Source: Rhodospirillales bacterium
Lineage (GTDB): Bacteria; Pseudomonadota; Alphaproteobacteria; Rhodospirillales; UBA2165
Direction: 5' to 3'
Length of the DNA stretch: 64,000 nucleotides
Assembly (NCBI GenBank): GCA_022822205.1
Contig: JAJECC010000129.1
Location: 16,202 to 80,201 of the forward strand
Each line of letters begins with the position of its first letter. Position 1 is the first letter of the stretch. The notes beneath the pieces are model-generated. The model did no database searches, was not told the DNA's origin, and saw only the letters and a program-made list of their open reading frames with translations. Position numbers and translations under genes: made by a program. Positions 1 through 9,438 of the stretch are shown in pieces.

Positions 1-231
1 CAGAAAAATCACCACGCCCGTCGTCAGGTCGGCAATCCACACGGTCTCGATGTAGTTGCGGGCCAGCGGCCGGGCCTCCGGAAATCCGAACAACGTCGCC
101 AGCCCGGCCCCGATCCAGGAGAGCACGAACAGGCCGCCCCGGACGAAACCAAGCGCAAGGCCGATGAGCGCGCCGATGAGCAGCAGCGCGATGACCCCGA
201 GATCGAGGATATTGACCGGCAGGCTATCCAT
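1..231 (-). CDS. CvpA family membrane protein (partial, 3' end outside window)
   Basis: The visible 77 N-terminal residues start at an ATG (229-231) and read MDSLPVNILDLGVIALLL, followed by a second hydrophobic stretch. They carry the GFVRG element after the first membrane segment that is usual in CvpA (colicin V production) proteins. CvpA proteins are inner-membrane proteins; in E. coli cvpA precedes purF. The start overlaps the radA stop by 8 bases, so the two are probably translated from one mRNA. The C-terminal half lies beyond the left edge. The family call is good; the physiological role is not visible. Confidence 0.8.
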   Translation of the reverse strand, partial: MDSLPVNILDLGVIALLLIGALIGLALGFVRGGLFVLSWIGAGLATLFGFPEARPLARNYIETVWIADLTTGVVIFL

Positions 232-1639
232 TGGCGGCGCGCTCCACCGGACGCGGGCCCCGGGGCTCCGCATCCCGCAGCCAGCCGATCAGCTGATCCA
301 GATGATCGACGGAATGAAGACCGAGGTCACTTTTCGTTTTGGACTTCCCGCCCCGGCGCCGGGCTGGAACCACGGCGCGGGAAAATCCCAGTTTGGCGGC
401 TTCCCGCAGCCGCACATCGGCTTGACTCACCTGCCGGATTTCGCCCGAGAGACCGACCTCGCCGAAGACCACCGTGTCCGCCGGGACGGGTTTGCCGGTG
501 TGGGATGAGACCAACGCGGCGGCAACCGCCAAATCCGCGGCCGGTTCCGAAACCCGGAGACCGCCGGCGACATTCAGGAAAACGTCCTGGCCGCCGATGG
601 CGACGCCGGACCGTGATTCGAGGACCGCCAGCAGCATGGAAAGGCGGCCGCTGTCCCATCCGATCACCGCGCGGCGCGGCGTGCCGTAGGATGCGGGCGC
701 GGTCAGGGCTTGAATTTCAACCAGCATGGGCCGGGTTCCCTCGATTCCGGCGAACACGGCCGAACCGCTGACGCCGTCTTCGCGGTCGCCGAGAAAGAGG
801 GCCGACGGGTTGGGCACTTCGGCGAGGCCGCCGTCGGTCATTTCGAAGACGCCGATTTCGGCCCCGGGTCCGAACCGGTTCTTCACCGCCCGGAGGATTC
901 GGAACTGATGGCCGCGTTCGCCCTCGAAATAGAGCACCGTATCGACCATGTGTTCGAGCACCTTCGGCCCGGCGATCAATCCTTCCTTGGTGACGTGGCC
1001 CACCAAAATCAGCGTGAATCCCCGCTTCTTGGCGAGGCGGATCAACTCCTGGGCCGAGGTGCGGACCTGGGTAACGGTGCCCGGCGCCGAATCGAGGTTG
1101 TCGAGGTAGAGGGTCTGGATGGAATCGATGACCACGACCCGCGCCGCGGACGAACCATCGAGCGAGGCGGCGATATCGCGGACGTTGGTCGCGGCCGCCA
1201 GTTCCACGGGGGCATCGGCGAGGCCGAGACGCTCGGCCCGCAGCCGCACCTGATCGATGGCCTCTTCGCCGGACACGTAGACACAGCCGGCGGCACCCGC
1301 CTTGGCGAGTTCGGCGCACACTTGCAGAAGGATGGTCGATTTGCCGATCCCCGGATCGCCGCCGACCAGCAGCGCCGAGCCCGGCACCAGTCCGCCGCCG
1401 CACACCCGGTCGAACTCCGCGATATTCGTGGCCAGCCGCGGCGCCGGCTGGGCCTCGCCCTTCAGCGGGACGAACTCGATTTTGCTGCCCTTCTTCCGGC
1501 CAAGGCCCTTGGGCACGTCGCCGCCGCCCGCTTCCTCGACGATCGAGTTCCACGCGCCGCAGGCGTCGCACCTGCCCGACCACCGGGGATGGGACGCGCC
1601 GCATTCCTGACAAACGAAGGTTGATGCCGATTTCGCCAA
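224..1639 (-). CDS. radA: DNA repair protein RadA
   Basis: 471 residues, the usual RadA length. The N-terminal zinc finger has Cys10, Cys13, Cys24 and Cys27. A RecA-like ATPase core follows with Walker A GGDPGIGKS (93-101), Walker B VVVIDS (168-173) and the RadA-specific KNRFG motif at 253-257. The C-terminal part is the Lon-protease-like domain. RadA processes recombination intermediates by driving branch migration in homologous repair. It lies 12 bp after mlaF and overlaps cvpA, in a minus-strand run that begins near dnaB. Confidence 0.97.
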   Translation of the reverse strand: MAKSASTFVCQECGASHPRWSGRCDACGAWNSIVEEAGGGDVPKGLGRKKGSKIEFVPLKGEAQPAPRLATNIAEFDRVCGGGLVPGSALLVGGDPGIGKSTILLQVCAELAKAGAAGCVYVSGEEAIDQVRLRAERLGLADAPVELAAATNVRDIAASLDGSSAARVVVIDSIQTLYLDNLDSAPGTVTQVRTSAQELIRLAKKRGFTLILVGHVTKEGLIAGPKVLEHMVDTVLYFEGERGHQFRILRAVKNRFGPGAEIGVFEMTDGGLAEVPNPSALFLGDREDGVSGSAVFAGIEGTRPMLVEIQALTAPASYGTPRRAVIGWDSGRLSMLLAVLESRSGVAIGGQDVFLNVAGGLRVSEPAADLAVAAALVSSHTGKPVPADTVVFGEVGLSGEIRQVSQADVRLREAAKLGFSRAVVPARRRGGKSKTKSDLGLHSVDHLDQLIGWLRDAEPRGPRPVERAANG

Positions 1640-1651
1640 GCCGCCGGCTCC

Positions 1652-2425
1652 TTACGCCCGCAAAGCCATCTGGATGGGCCCGGCGGTGCGGCCGTTGATG
1701 AACTGCTCGACCAGTTCGTTGTCCGAACCCGCGACCTCGTCCGCCGGGCCGTTCCAGATGATGCGGCCATTGTAGATCATTGCGATGCGATCGCCGATCT
1801 TTTGCGCGCTTGCCATATCGTGGGTGATGGACAATGCGGTCGCGCCCAATTCCTTCACGCAGGAGACGATCAACTCGTTGATGACGCCGGACATGATCGG
1901 ATCCAGGCCGGTGGTCGGCTCGTCGAAGAAAATGATCTCCGGATCGCCGGCGATGGCGCGGGCAAGTCCGACCCGCTTCCGCATGCCGCCGGAGAGATCG
2001 GCGGGGGACAGGTGGCCGACGTTCCGGCGCAGACCCACCTGGGCTAGTTTCCGGACGGCGATTTCGCGGGCCTCGTCCCGGTCCGTCCCGTCGCTCAGCA
2101 GCCGGAAGGCGACGTTCTCCCAAACCGGGAGGCTGTCGAACAAGGCGGCGCCCTGAAACAACATGCCGATCTTGCGGTTGACCCGGTCGCGTTCGCCCGA
2201 GAGCAGCCCGAGAACGCTCACGCCGTCGATTTCCACGGAACCGGAATCCGGGGTGAGCAGACCGAGGATGCACTTCAACATCACCGACTTGCCGACGCCC
2301 GATCCGCCGATCACCACCATCGACCGGCCCTCGGCGACATCCAGGTCGAGACCGTCCAGGACCACTTTCGGGCCAAAGGCCTTGTGAACGTCTTTCAGGC
2401 TGATCTTGGGCCGGGTTTCGGTCAT
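1652..2425 (-). CDS. mlaF: Phospholipid-trafficking ABC transporter ATPase MlaF
   Basis: A 257-residue ABC ATPase with Walker A GGSGVGKS (40-47), signature LSGGM (144-148) and Walker B IIFFDEP (164-170). It follows an MlaE permease, which identifies it as the MlaF subunit of the Mla/Ttg2 system that moves phospholipids between inner and outer membranes to keep the outer leaflet asymmetric. The MlaD, MlaC and MlaB partners are not in this window. The 2426-2456 leader carries a tandem repetition of 'tcggtcata(t/t)ct', a minor local duplication. Confidence 0.93.
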   Translation of the reverse strand: MTETRPKISLKDVHKAFGPKVVLDGLDLDVAEGRSMVVIGGSGVGKSVMLKCILGLLTPDSGSVEIDGVSVLGLLSGERDRVNRKIGMLFQGAALFDSLPVWENVAFRLLSDGTDRDEAREIAVRKLAQVGLRRNVGHLSPADLSGGMRKRVGLARAIAGDPEIIFFDEPTTGLDPIMSGVINELIVSCVKELGATALSITHDMASAQKIGDRIAMIYNGRIIWNGPADEVAGSDNELVEQFINGRTAGPIQMALRA

Positions 2426-2476
2426 GTCTCGGTCATATCTCGGTCATATCTCGGTCAAGGGGCTCGGGCACCGTAT

Positions 2477-3256
2477 CTATCCGTCGGCGGCAAAGAAGAT
2501 GGCGGTCAGGATATAATCGAAACACAGGATCAGGATCGACGCCGACACCACCGCATTGGTCGTCGCCTGCCCCACGCCCTGGGCGCCGCCTCGGGAATGG
2601 TATCCGTGGTAGCAGCCCATCAACGTGATGATGAAGCCAAACACCGCGGCCTTCACCAGGCCGGAAATCACGTCGAAAGCGGTCAGGAAGTCCCAGGTAT
2701 TCTGCAGATAATTGGCGGCGTTGAAGCCGAGTTCGAAGACGCCGATCAGATAGCCGCCCATCACGCCGATGATATCGGCGATCAGTACCAGCACCGGCAG
2801 CATGGTAACGCCCGCGATGAACCGCGGCACCACCAGGTATTTGAACGGATTGGTGGACAAGGTCGTAAGCGCATCCACCTGCTCGGTGACCCGCATGGTG
2901 CCGATTTCGGCGGCCATGGAGGCGCCGATCCGCCCCGACACCATCAAACCGGCAAGCACCGGCCCGAGTTCCCGGGTGATCGAGAGCACGACGACGTTGG
3001 CCACCGCGCCTTCGGCGTTGAACCGGGCGAAGCCGGTGAAGCTCTGCAGCGCCAGCACCATGCCCGTGAAGACGGCGGTCAGGCCGACGACCGGCAACGA
3101 GAAATAACCGATCTCGATCATCTGGCGGAGGATGATGCGCGGATACCAGGGCGGGCGGACCACATGGCTGAGGGCAATACCGGTGAACACGGTCAGCCGG
3201 CCGATGGAGCCCAGGAACCCGATAAAGACTCGGCCGATGGGTTGGAGGAAATTCAT
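2477..3256 (-). CDS. mlaE: Phospholipid-trafficking ABC transporter permease MlaE
   Basis: A 259-residue membrane protein of the MlaE/YrbE family. It has several hydrophobic helices, the conserved stretch around GRIGASMAAEIGTM, and a C-terminal membrane segment ending in IFFAADG. It forms the inner-membrane channel of the Mla complex with MlaF, whose gene is 51 bp downstream. The alr gene lies 15 bp upstream, so all three probably share a transcript. Family membership is clear; direction of lipid movement cannot be read from sequence. Confidence 0.93.
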   Translation of the reverse strand: MNFLQPIGRVFIGFLGSIGRLTVFTGIALSHVVRPPWYPRIILRQMIEIGYFSLPVVGLTAVFTGMVLALQSFTGFARFNAEGAVANVVVLSITRELGPVLAGLMVSGRIGASMAAEIGTMRVTEQVDALTTLSTNPFKYLVVPRFIAGVTMLPVLVLIADIIGVMGGYLIGVFELGFNAANYLQNTWDFLTAFDVISGLVKAAVFGFIITLMGCYHGYHSRGGAQGVGQATTNAVVSASILILCFDYILTAIFFAADG

Positions 3257-3270
3257 CGGCGGACCTCCAC

Positions 3271-4389
3271 TTACGCCGGGCCTGCGTTGCCATTCTCGAT
3301 ATAGCGCCGTTCGAACCGGCTGCCGAGGCGGGTGAGGATTTCGTAGCCGATGGTTCCGGCCCGGGCGGCGGTATCGTCGAGGTCGTTGCCGGGACCAAGC
3401 AGGTCGACCAGAGCGCCGGGCCGTGCCAGTTCGTCGGGAACGTCGGTCACGTCCACTGTGGTCAAATCCATCGAAACTCGCCCCACGACCGGCACTTTGC
3501 GACCGCCGATGACGGCGATACCGGTGTTGCCAAGAGACCGCGGATACCCGTCCGCATAGCCGATCGGAATGGTGGCGATTTTGCTCGGCCGGGTGACGCG
3601 GTGCGTCGCACCATAGCCAACGGTCTGAGGGGTGTCAACGAACCGCACTTGCAGGATTTCTCCTTGTATTTGAATGACTTGAGCCATCGGATTGGCGGTG
3701 TCCGGGGTCGGGTTGACACCGTACAAGGCGACCCCGGCACGGGTCAGATCGAAGTGGAAATCCTCGCCCAGAAACATGCCGGAGGAGGCCGAGAGCGACG
3801 CCCGGCGGGCCTCGAATCGGGGCATCAGCTTGGCGAAGGCGTCGCGCTGCCGGGCGTTCATGGGATTGCCGGGTTCGTCGGCGCAGGCGAGATGGCTGAT
3901 CAGGCAGTCGATCGCCATCTCCCGGTTCCAGTCCGGCCGGGCCAGCAGCGTCTCCGCCTCATCGGCGGTCAGGCCGAGGCGGGCCATGCCGGTGTCGATC
4001 TGGATATCGGCGGGCAGCGGCCGGTCGGACTCGGCCGAAACGCTCCGCCATGTCTCGATTTCGTCCGGCGTGTTGAGCACCGGGCGCAGGTTCCGGGCGA
4101 CAAAGCGCTCCGGCGGCTGACCCATCAGGCCGTCCAGCACGTGAATTTCGGCCGGCGGGATCAGGGAGCGGAGCTCATAGGCCTCGGCGATATTGGCAAC
4201 GAAGAACGTCCGGCATCCGGCGTCGTTGAGCACCGGCGCCACCCGGTCGACGCCGAGCCCGTAGGCGTTCGCCTTGACCACGGCCGCCACTTCGGCGCTG
4301 CCTGAAATGTCCCGCAGGGTTTGATAATTGGCGGCGACGGCATCCAGATCGATGGTGAGGATCGACCCCGTATGCGCCCCGCCGCTCAT
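3271..4389 (-). CDS. alr: Alanine racemase
   Basis: A PLP enzyme that converts L-alanine to D-alanine for peptidoglycan. With the ATG at 4389 it is 372 residues. The PLP lysine is Lys39 in VVKANAYGLG, and the second catalytic base is the Tyr of VGYGATHR in the C-terminal domain. A TTG three codons upstream (4398) directly abuts the dnaB stop; I prefer the ATG because it is the better codon and loses no conserved sequence. The dnaB-alr neighbourhood is common in proteobacteria. Confidence 0.95.
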   Translation of the reverse strand: MSGGAHTGSILTIDLDAVAANYQTLRDISGSAEVAAVVKANAYGLGVDRVAPVLNDAGCRTFFVANIAEAYELRSLIPPAEIHVLDGLMGQPPERFVARNLRPVLNTPDEIETWRSVSAESDRPLPADIQIDTGMARLGLTADEAETLLARPDWNREMAIDCLISHLACADEPGNPMNARQRDAFAKLMPRFEARRASLSASSGMFLGEDFHFDLTRAGVALYGVNPTPDTANPMAQVIQIQGEILQVRFVDTPQTVGYGATHRVTRPSKIATIPIGYADGYPRSLGNTGIAVIGGRKVPVVGRVSMDLTTVDVTDVPDELARPGALVDLLGPGNDLDDTAARAGTIGYEILTRLGSRFERRYIENGNAGPA

Positions 4390-4398
4390 CCCGGACAA

Positions 4399-5922
4399 TC
4401 AGAAATTCTCGGAATGTTGGGTATCCAGATCGGCAAACCGGGTGAATGTGCCGTCGAAATAGAGGCGGACGCTTCCCGTCGGCCCGTGCCGCTGCTTGGC
4501 GATCAGCAGTTCGGTGTGGTGCTTCACTTCCTGCAGCCGGGTCTCCCAACGGCCGTGCCGTTCGGCGAATTTGTCCGCCTCTTCGTCTTGCCGCTGCACG
4601 GGCTCGCCGCGCTCCAGATAGTAGGATTCGCGGAAGATGAACGACACCACATCCGCATCCTGTTCGATGGTCCCGGATTCGCGCAGATCGGAGAGCTGAG
4701 GGCGCTTGTCTTCACGCTGTTCGACGGCGCGCGACAACTGCGAGAGTGCGAGCACGGGGACGTTGAGTTCCTTGGCCAGGGTCTTCAGGCCGCGGGTGAT
4801 CTCGCCGATCTCGAGAACCCGGTTGTCGGTCCGGTGCAAACCTTCCATGAGTTGCAGGTAGTCGACGATGATCAATCCGAGGCCGTGCTCCCGCTTGAGC
4901 CGGCGCGCCCGGGTGCGCAATGCGCTGACCGAAAGGGCCGGCGTGTCGTCGATGAAGATGGGGAGGCGGTGAAGCTGCTGGCTGGCGACCACCAGTTTGT
5001 CGAATTCCTCGTTGGAGAGATTACCGCGCCGCATCTTGTCGGAGGCGATCTCGGTCTGTTCGGACAGGATACGGCTCGCCAGTTGCTCAGCCGACATTTC
5101 GAGGGAGAAGAACCCGACGACCGCGCCGTCGAGCACCTTGGTCCGGCCATCTTCGTCGGTCTCGATCTTGTAGTCGTAGGCCGCGTTGAAGGCGATATTC
5201 GTCGCCAGCGCGGTTTTGCCCATCGACGGACGCGCGGCGAGGATGATCAGATCGGACGGATGGAGACCGCCCAGCAGGGCGTCGAGATCCCGAAAATTGG
5301 TGGCGACTCCGCTCAGGTGGCCATCCCGGTTGTGGGCCGCCTCGGCCATCTCGATCGCGCTGAGGATGGACGACTTGAACGGCTGGAATCCGCCCTCCAT
5401 TTCGCCGGTGGTCGCCAAGTCGTAGAGCCGCTGCTCCGCCCCTTCGATCTGGTGCATGGCGGTGTCATCGACATCCGGCGAGTAGGCATCGTTGACGATT
5501 GATTCGCCGAGATCGATCAGCTGTCGCTTGAGATGCAAATCGTAGATGTTCCGGCCGTATTCCGCGGCGTTGATGATGCTCACCATGCTGCCGGCGATTT
5601 CCGCCAGATACTCGGTGCCGCCGACCTCGGAGAGCGATCCGTCCTGTTCGAAGAAGTTCTTGAGCGTGATGGGATCGGCGATCTGTCCGCGTTCGATCAG
5701 CCGGGACGCCGCATCGAAGATCCGTCCGTGGATGGGATCGGCGAAATGGTCGGCCCGCAGGAAATCAGACACCCGGTCATAGGCGTTGTTGTTGGCGAAG
5801 ACGGCGCCCAGGAGCGCCTTCTCGGCCTCGAAGTTGTGCGGCGGGGTCCGGAACACCGAGAGGGTCTGGTCGTCATCGCCGATGGGGCGCAAATTTGCTG
5901 GATTGGTCGCCGCGGTCGCCAT
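4399..5922 (-). CDS. dnaB: Replicative DNA helicase DnaB
   Basis: 507 residues. The N-terminal helical domain (about 30-175) is joined by a linker to a RecA-fold motor domain with Walker A ARPSMGKT (230-237), FFSLEMS at 271-277 and Walker B LIIVDY (350-355). As a ring hexamer it unwinds DNA at the fork. A short charged insertion (about 250-265, YKIETDEDGR) precedes the beta strand leading to the FSLEM motif; such insertions are common in alphaproteobacterial DnaB. No intein is present. It probably heads the minus-strand run through alr, mlaE, mlaF and radA. Confidence 0.97.
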   Translation of the reverse strand: MATAATNPANLRPIGDDDQTLSVFRTPPHNFEAEKALLGAVFANNNAYDRVSDFLRADHFADPIHGRIFDAASRLIERGQIADPITLKNFFEQDGSLSEVGGTEYLAEIAGSMVSIINAAEYGRNIYDLHLKRQLIDLGESIVNDAYSPDVDDTAMHQIEGAEQRLYDLATTGEMEGGFQPFKSSILSAIEMAEAAHNRDGHLSGVATNFRDLDALLGGLHPSDLIILAARPSMGKTALATNIAFNAAYDYKIETDEDGRTKVLDGAVVGFFSLEMSAEQLASRILSEQTEIASDKMRRGNLSNEEFDKLVVASQQLHRLPIFIDDTPALSVSALRTRARRLKREHGLGLIIVDYLQLMEGLHRTDNRVLEIGEITRGLKTLAKELNVPVLALSQLSRAVEQREDKRPQLSDLRESGTIEQDADVVSFIFRESYYLERGEPVQRQDEEADKFAERHGRWETRLQEVKHHTELLIAKQRHGPTGSVRLYFDGTFTRFADLDTQHSENF

Positions 5923-6031
5923 GAACCGGAACCTAGACCGATTCGCCGCCGGGGGTAAGCCGGAATCGATTCACACCCCTGTGGAACACGGGGATTAACA
6001 GGGTGGAATTCCGGCGCGGCGGGATACTGCT

Positions 6032-7273
6032 CTAAGCCGCGCGCTCGCTGGCCAGCCGGGCGTTGCCGCCGGTTTTTTCCCACTCCCCGATGTAGTCGCG
6101 GGTCATGGGTACGACGCCGGCACGCTTGGTCATCTGAATTTGGAACACCGTCAGGCCGAGGTAACGGAACGAAACCTCGCTGCCGGCAAGATAGAACTCC
6201 CACATGCGGCAGAAGTTCTCGTCGTACAGGTCCGCGACCTTGTCCCAATTCCTGCGGAACCGTTCCCGCCAGGCCTTGAGGGTTTCGGCATAGTGAGGGC
6301 CGAGGAACTCGATATCGGTGACGACCAGCCCGGCTCGCTCGATGGCCGGCACGGTCTCGGAGAGAGACGGGATATAGCCGCCGGGGAAAATGTACTTCCG
6401 GATCCAGGGGTCCGTATTCCCGGGACCGTCGCTGCGGCCGATGGTGTGAAGGAGCGCCACGCCGTCATCGGCGAGCACCTCGTGGATTTTGCCGAAATAT
6501 TGACCGAAATGTCCGATGCCCACATGTTCAAACATGCCCACCGATACGATCCGGTCGAAATGACCGGTCTGGTCCCTGTAATCCCGCAAATGGAATTGCG
6601 CCCGGTCCTGCAATCCGGCCTGGGCGGCGCGGTCCTTGGAGACCTTCAACTGCTCTTCGGAGAGGGTAATGCCGGTGACCTCGGTCCCCGCCGATTTGGC
6701 GAGATACAGGCCCATACCGCCCCAGCCCGAGCCGATATCGAGCACCGTCTGGCCGTCCTTGAGCAGCAGCTTGGCCGCGATATGACGCTTCTTGCGTTCC
6801 TGGGCCGTGTCGATGTCGTTGACCCCCTCCGGGAAATAGGCGCAGGAGTACTGCTTGTCCTGGTCGAGAAACAGGTCATAGAGCTCGCCCGACAGATCGT
6901 AATGATGGGCGACATTACGCTTCGAGCGGAACGCGGGATTGAACTGATGGATGCGCCGGAACAGCATTCCGATCGGGGCGAACAATCGCTGCGGCGCCGG
7001 CTGCCCCGTTTCCGCGATATTCCGCGTCAGCAGGTCCAGGAACTCGTAGATGGTGCCGCCGCCCTCGACGGTCAGCCGGCCATCCACGTAGGCCTCGCCG
7101 AGCGCCATGCTCGGGTTCAAGGCGATTTTGAGGGGCAACGAGGGCTCATGAAACCGAACCGCCACCGACGGACCTCCGTTGCCGCCGAAACGGTGCGCCT
7201 TTCCGTTGCTGTCCGTGATCGTCAACTCGCCTTCGACGATCAGCCGGCGGAGAATGAGTGTGAGCATGAACAT
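6032..7273 (-). CDS. cfa: Cyclopropane-fatty-acyl-phospholipid synthase family methyltransferase
   Basis: 413 residues of the CFAS/mycolic-acid methyltransferase family. The N-terminal lipid-binding domain is followed by a SAM methyltransferase domain with motif I VLDIGSGWGGMG, and HHYDLSGELYDLFLD just before it, which is characteristic of the family. The enzyme transfers a methylene group from SAM to unsaturated acyl chains in membrane phospholipids. It begins with ATG at 7273; a second ATG lies two codons later. It is separated from rplI by a strong terminator, so it is transcribed on its own. Confidence 0.9.
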   Translation of the reverse strand: MFMLTLILRRLIVEGELTITDSNGKAHRFGGNGGPSVAVRFHEPSLPLKIALNPSMALGEAYVDGRLTVEGGGTIYEFLDLLTRNIAETGQPAPQRLFAPIGMLFRRIHQFNPAFRSKRNVAHHYDLSGELYDLFLDQDKQYSCAYFPEGVNDIDTAQERKKRHIAAKLLLKDGQTVLDIGSGWGGMGLYLAKSAGTEVTGITLSEEQLKVSKDRAAQAGLQDRAQFHLRDYRDQTGHFDRIVSVGMFEHVGIGHFGQYFGKIHEVLADDGVALLHTIGRSDGPGNTDPWIRKYIFPGGYIPSLSETVPAIERAGLVVTDIEFLGPHYAETLKAWRERFRRNWDKVADLYDENFCRMWEFYLAGSEVSFRYLGLTVFQIQMTKRAGVVPMTRDYIGEWEKTGGNARLASERAA

Positions 7274-7394
7274 GGCACCAGCCCCTGGAGCTTCTTCAAT
7301 GTCCTTTTTCCTCGCGCGGTGACGGCGGCTTCATGCGCCCGGCGTCACTTCAAAACGCTAGCATACTCGATTTCCGATGTGAAGATTGCCGAAG

Positions 7395-7430
7395 AAAAAG
7401 CGGGCAATTTTCAACTTGTTGCCCGCTTTT
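7395..7430 (-). terminator. Rho-independent terminator after rplI
   Basis: A 12-bp stem, AAAAGCGGGCAA paired with TTGCCCGCTTTT, with an 11-nt loop. On the minus strand it ends in a run of five T just past the stem. It sits 22 bp after the rplI stop codon and closes the rpsF-rpsR-DUF2232-rplI operon. The flanking A and T tracts are nearly symmetrical, so it could also act on plus-strand transcripts. Confidence 0.88.
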
Positions 7431-7451
7431 CAATGACTTATGGGATTTGCC

Positions 7452-8174
7452 CTAGGTGGCCGGGGTTTCTTCTGCTTCCTCCCCGTCCGCCGGGGCCTCC
7501 TCATCCAAAGACGAATCCTCGTTCTCCGCCTCGACCTCGGCGGGCTCCCCGGCGTCATCGCCGTCCTCGGCCGTCCCGGCCCCCTCGGATGCTTCGCCGT
7601 CCCCGGCAGCCTCGGCTTCGGTGGCAACTTCCTCTTCGGCGATCAGCTGTTCGGCCGGGCTCTGAACGGTCTCGTCCTCCTGGGCGATCACCGCCTCGCC
7701 GGTCTCTTCCTGGATGCGGGCCTCATCGTCGGATCGGGCTACATTGGCGGTCACGGTTACCGAAACTTCCGGGTGCAGGGAAACGTGAACCGGGTGCAGG
7801 CCGATGGTCTTGATCGGGCTTTCAAGCCGAACCTGCTGACGGCCGATCGTGAATCCGGCCTCGGTCAGCCCGGTGGAGATATCGCGCGCGTTGACCGAGC
7901 CGTAGAGCTGACCCGCGTCGCCGGCCTGCCGGATCATGACCACAAGCTGGCCGTCCATCTTGCCGGCCACCGCCTCGGCCTCGCTCTTGCGCTCCAGGTT
8001 CTCGGCCTCAAGCTGCGCGCGCTGTTGCTCGAAATGGGCCTTGTTCTCGCCGGTCGCGCTCACCGCTTTCTTCTGCGGCAGCAGATAGTTGCGCGCGTAG
8101 CCCGGCTTGACGTTCACCACGTCGCCCATCTGGCCCAGTTTCTCAATTCGTTCCAAAAGGATGACTTCCATCAC
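7452..8174 (-). CDS. rplI: 50S ribosomal protein L9 with long acidic C-terminal tail
   Basis: The first about 150 residues are a complete L9: start [20 protein letters not shown], the GYARNYLLP 23S-rRNA-binding element, the long connecting helix and the C-terminal domain. The protein then continues for about 90 residues rich in Glu, Asp and Ala, giving 240 residues against the usual 150 or so. The tail is low-complexity and very acidic. The reading frame is intact and ends at a clear terminator, so the tail is probably real. The start overlaps the DUF2232 stop by 4 bases. Confidence 0.95.
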   Translation of the reverse strand: MMEVILLERIEKLGQMGDVVNVKPGYARNYLLPQKKAVSATGENKAHFEQQRAQLEAENLERKSEAEAVAGKMDGQLVVMIRQAGDAGQLYGSVNARDISTGLTEAGFTIGRQQVRLESPIKTIGLHPVHVSLHPEVSVTVTANVARSDDEARIQEETGEAVIAQEDETVQSPAEQLIAEEEVATEAEAAGDGEASEGAGTAEDGDDAGEPAEVEAENEDSSLDEEAPADGEEAEETPAT

Positions 8175-9163
8175 TCTTCCTCCTCATCGGGCGCCCGCGC
8201 GCCGCCGTAACGGTTCCGGAGATCCGTCCATTGTTCAAAAAATCCGAGCCCGGCCACCGCGACAAACGGGACCAGGCCGAAAACCAGAATTATGCCGTAG
8301 AGGCCAACCAGCGCCATGGTCGGCGCCGTCAGCCGGCGGACCATGATGTGAATGGTGCCGAGACCGACGAAAAAGAAAGGGGTTGCAAGGACCGCGACCA
8401 CGTTCATGGCGACGAAATTCGCCGTGCCGGACGATAGGAGGGCAACGCCGGCGGCGATGACGATGGCCCAGTAGATCCAATCCGGCAGCGCGATCTCCGA
8501 ATAGACCGGGGTCGGACGAATATTACGGCCCAGACGGACCAGCAGGCCTTGGGCCAGGGTGCCGTTGACGGTCAGGAACAGCAGCCAGGAACCGGCGACG
8601 ATCGCCGGGAAGAACGGCGTCAGTCGGCTCACCAGCGTCGCCCGGTCGCCGGGGCTCCCGAGGCTGAATCGCGCCTCCAGAATCCGGTCGAGGTACTGAC
8701 CGATGGCCGCCGGCAGCCCGCCATCCACGTCGAAGTGGACAAAGCCCGCGACGATGATCATCACCGAGGCGACGCCCGCCAGGCGGGCCAGCAGATCGCC
8801 CGGCTTATACCATTCGACCGCGCCGCTCCGCAGCCGCCGGGTCATCAACGCCTGGCGGACGATCAGGCCTACGGGAAATCCGATCATCACGATATAGATC
8901 AGCGCGAAGATGGCATTACCCGCCAAGCCGGATACCAGGACGCCGGCCACGATACCGATGTTGCCGGCGCGGGAGCCCAGGGACAGCCCAACCATCAACA
9001 AGGGCAGGGGCGACAGATAGCACAGAAAAATCCCGCCGCCGCCGAGTGTAATCGACGCCCATAGAAGTGCGCTGACTGCGCCGGCGCCGATACCGCCAAG
9101 AAGATCCCTGTTCATGTTGACCCCGTACCGCCGGTCGCCCGCGGGGGCGTTGGCGTTGGTCAT
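8171..9163 (-). CDS. DUF2232 (YybS-like) polytopic membrane protein
   Basis: 330 residues with about eight hydrophobic segments, from [18 protein letters not shown] to [19 protein letters not shown]2232 proteins sit between rpsR and rplI in many alphaproteobacteria, and that is the position here. The ATG at 9163 overlaps the rpsR TAA (TAATG), favouring coupled translation from there; an in-frame ATG at 9115 is an alternative. A start further upstream would run through rpsR in another frame and is unlikely. The function of the family is unknown. Confidence 0.82.
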   Translation of the reverse strand: MTNANAPAGDRRYGVNMNRDLLGGIGAGAVSALLWASITLGGGGIFLCYLSPLPLLMVGLSLGSRAGNIGIVAGVLVSGLAGNAIFALIYIVMIGFPVGLIVRQALMTRRLRSGAVEWYKPGDLLARLAGVASVMIIVAGFVHFDVDGGLPAAIGQYLDRILEARFSLGSPGDRATLVSRLTPFFPAIVAGSWLLFLTVNGTLAQGLLVRLGRNIRPTPVYSEIALPDWIYWAIVIAAGVALLSSGTANFVAMNVVAVLATPFFFVGLGTIHIMVRRLTAPTMALVGLYGIILVFGLVPFVAVAGLGFFEQWTDLRNRYGGARAPDEEEE

Positions 9164-9438
9164 TACCGGGAAACGTAAGGCAGCAGCGCCAGGAAACGAG
9201 CCCGCTTGATCGCACGCGCGAGTTCGCGCTGTTTCTTGGCCGAAACCGCCGTAATTCTGCTGGGCACGATCTTGCCACGTTCGGAGACGTATCGCGACAA
9301 GAGCTTGGTGTCCTTGTAATCGATCTTTGGTGAGTTGGCGCCGGAGAACGGACAGGTCTTGCGCCGCCGGAAGAACGGACGGCGGCCACCGCCGCCGCGC
9401 GGCCGTTGAGGACGTTCGGTCGTGGTGTCGGTGCTCAT
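9163..9438 (-). CDS. rpsR: 30S ribosomal protein S18
   Basis: 91 residues with the S18 core: RRKTCPFSG near residues 25-33, then [20 protein letters not shown] and a basic helix, [16 protein letters not shown]18 binds 16S rRNA on the platform together with S6, whose gene is immediately upstream and overlaps it by 4 bases. An Arg/Gly-rich N-terminal extension (about residues 8-24) lengthens it relative to E. coli S18 (75 residues), as is usual in alphaproteobacteria. Confidence 0.97.
   Translation of the reverse strand: MSTDTTTERPQRPRGGGGRRPFFRRRKTCPFSGANSPKIDYKDTKLLSRYVSERGKIVPSRITAVSAKKQRELARAIKRARFLALLPYVSR

Noticed and set aside
710..1624. A 304-codon open frame antisense to radA
   Set aside because: GC-rich coding strands leave long open frames opposite real genes. 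The protein has no recognisable family and radA is certain.
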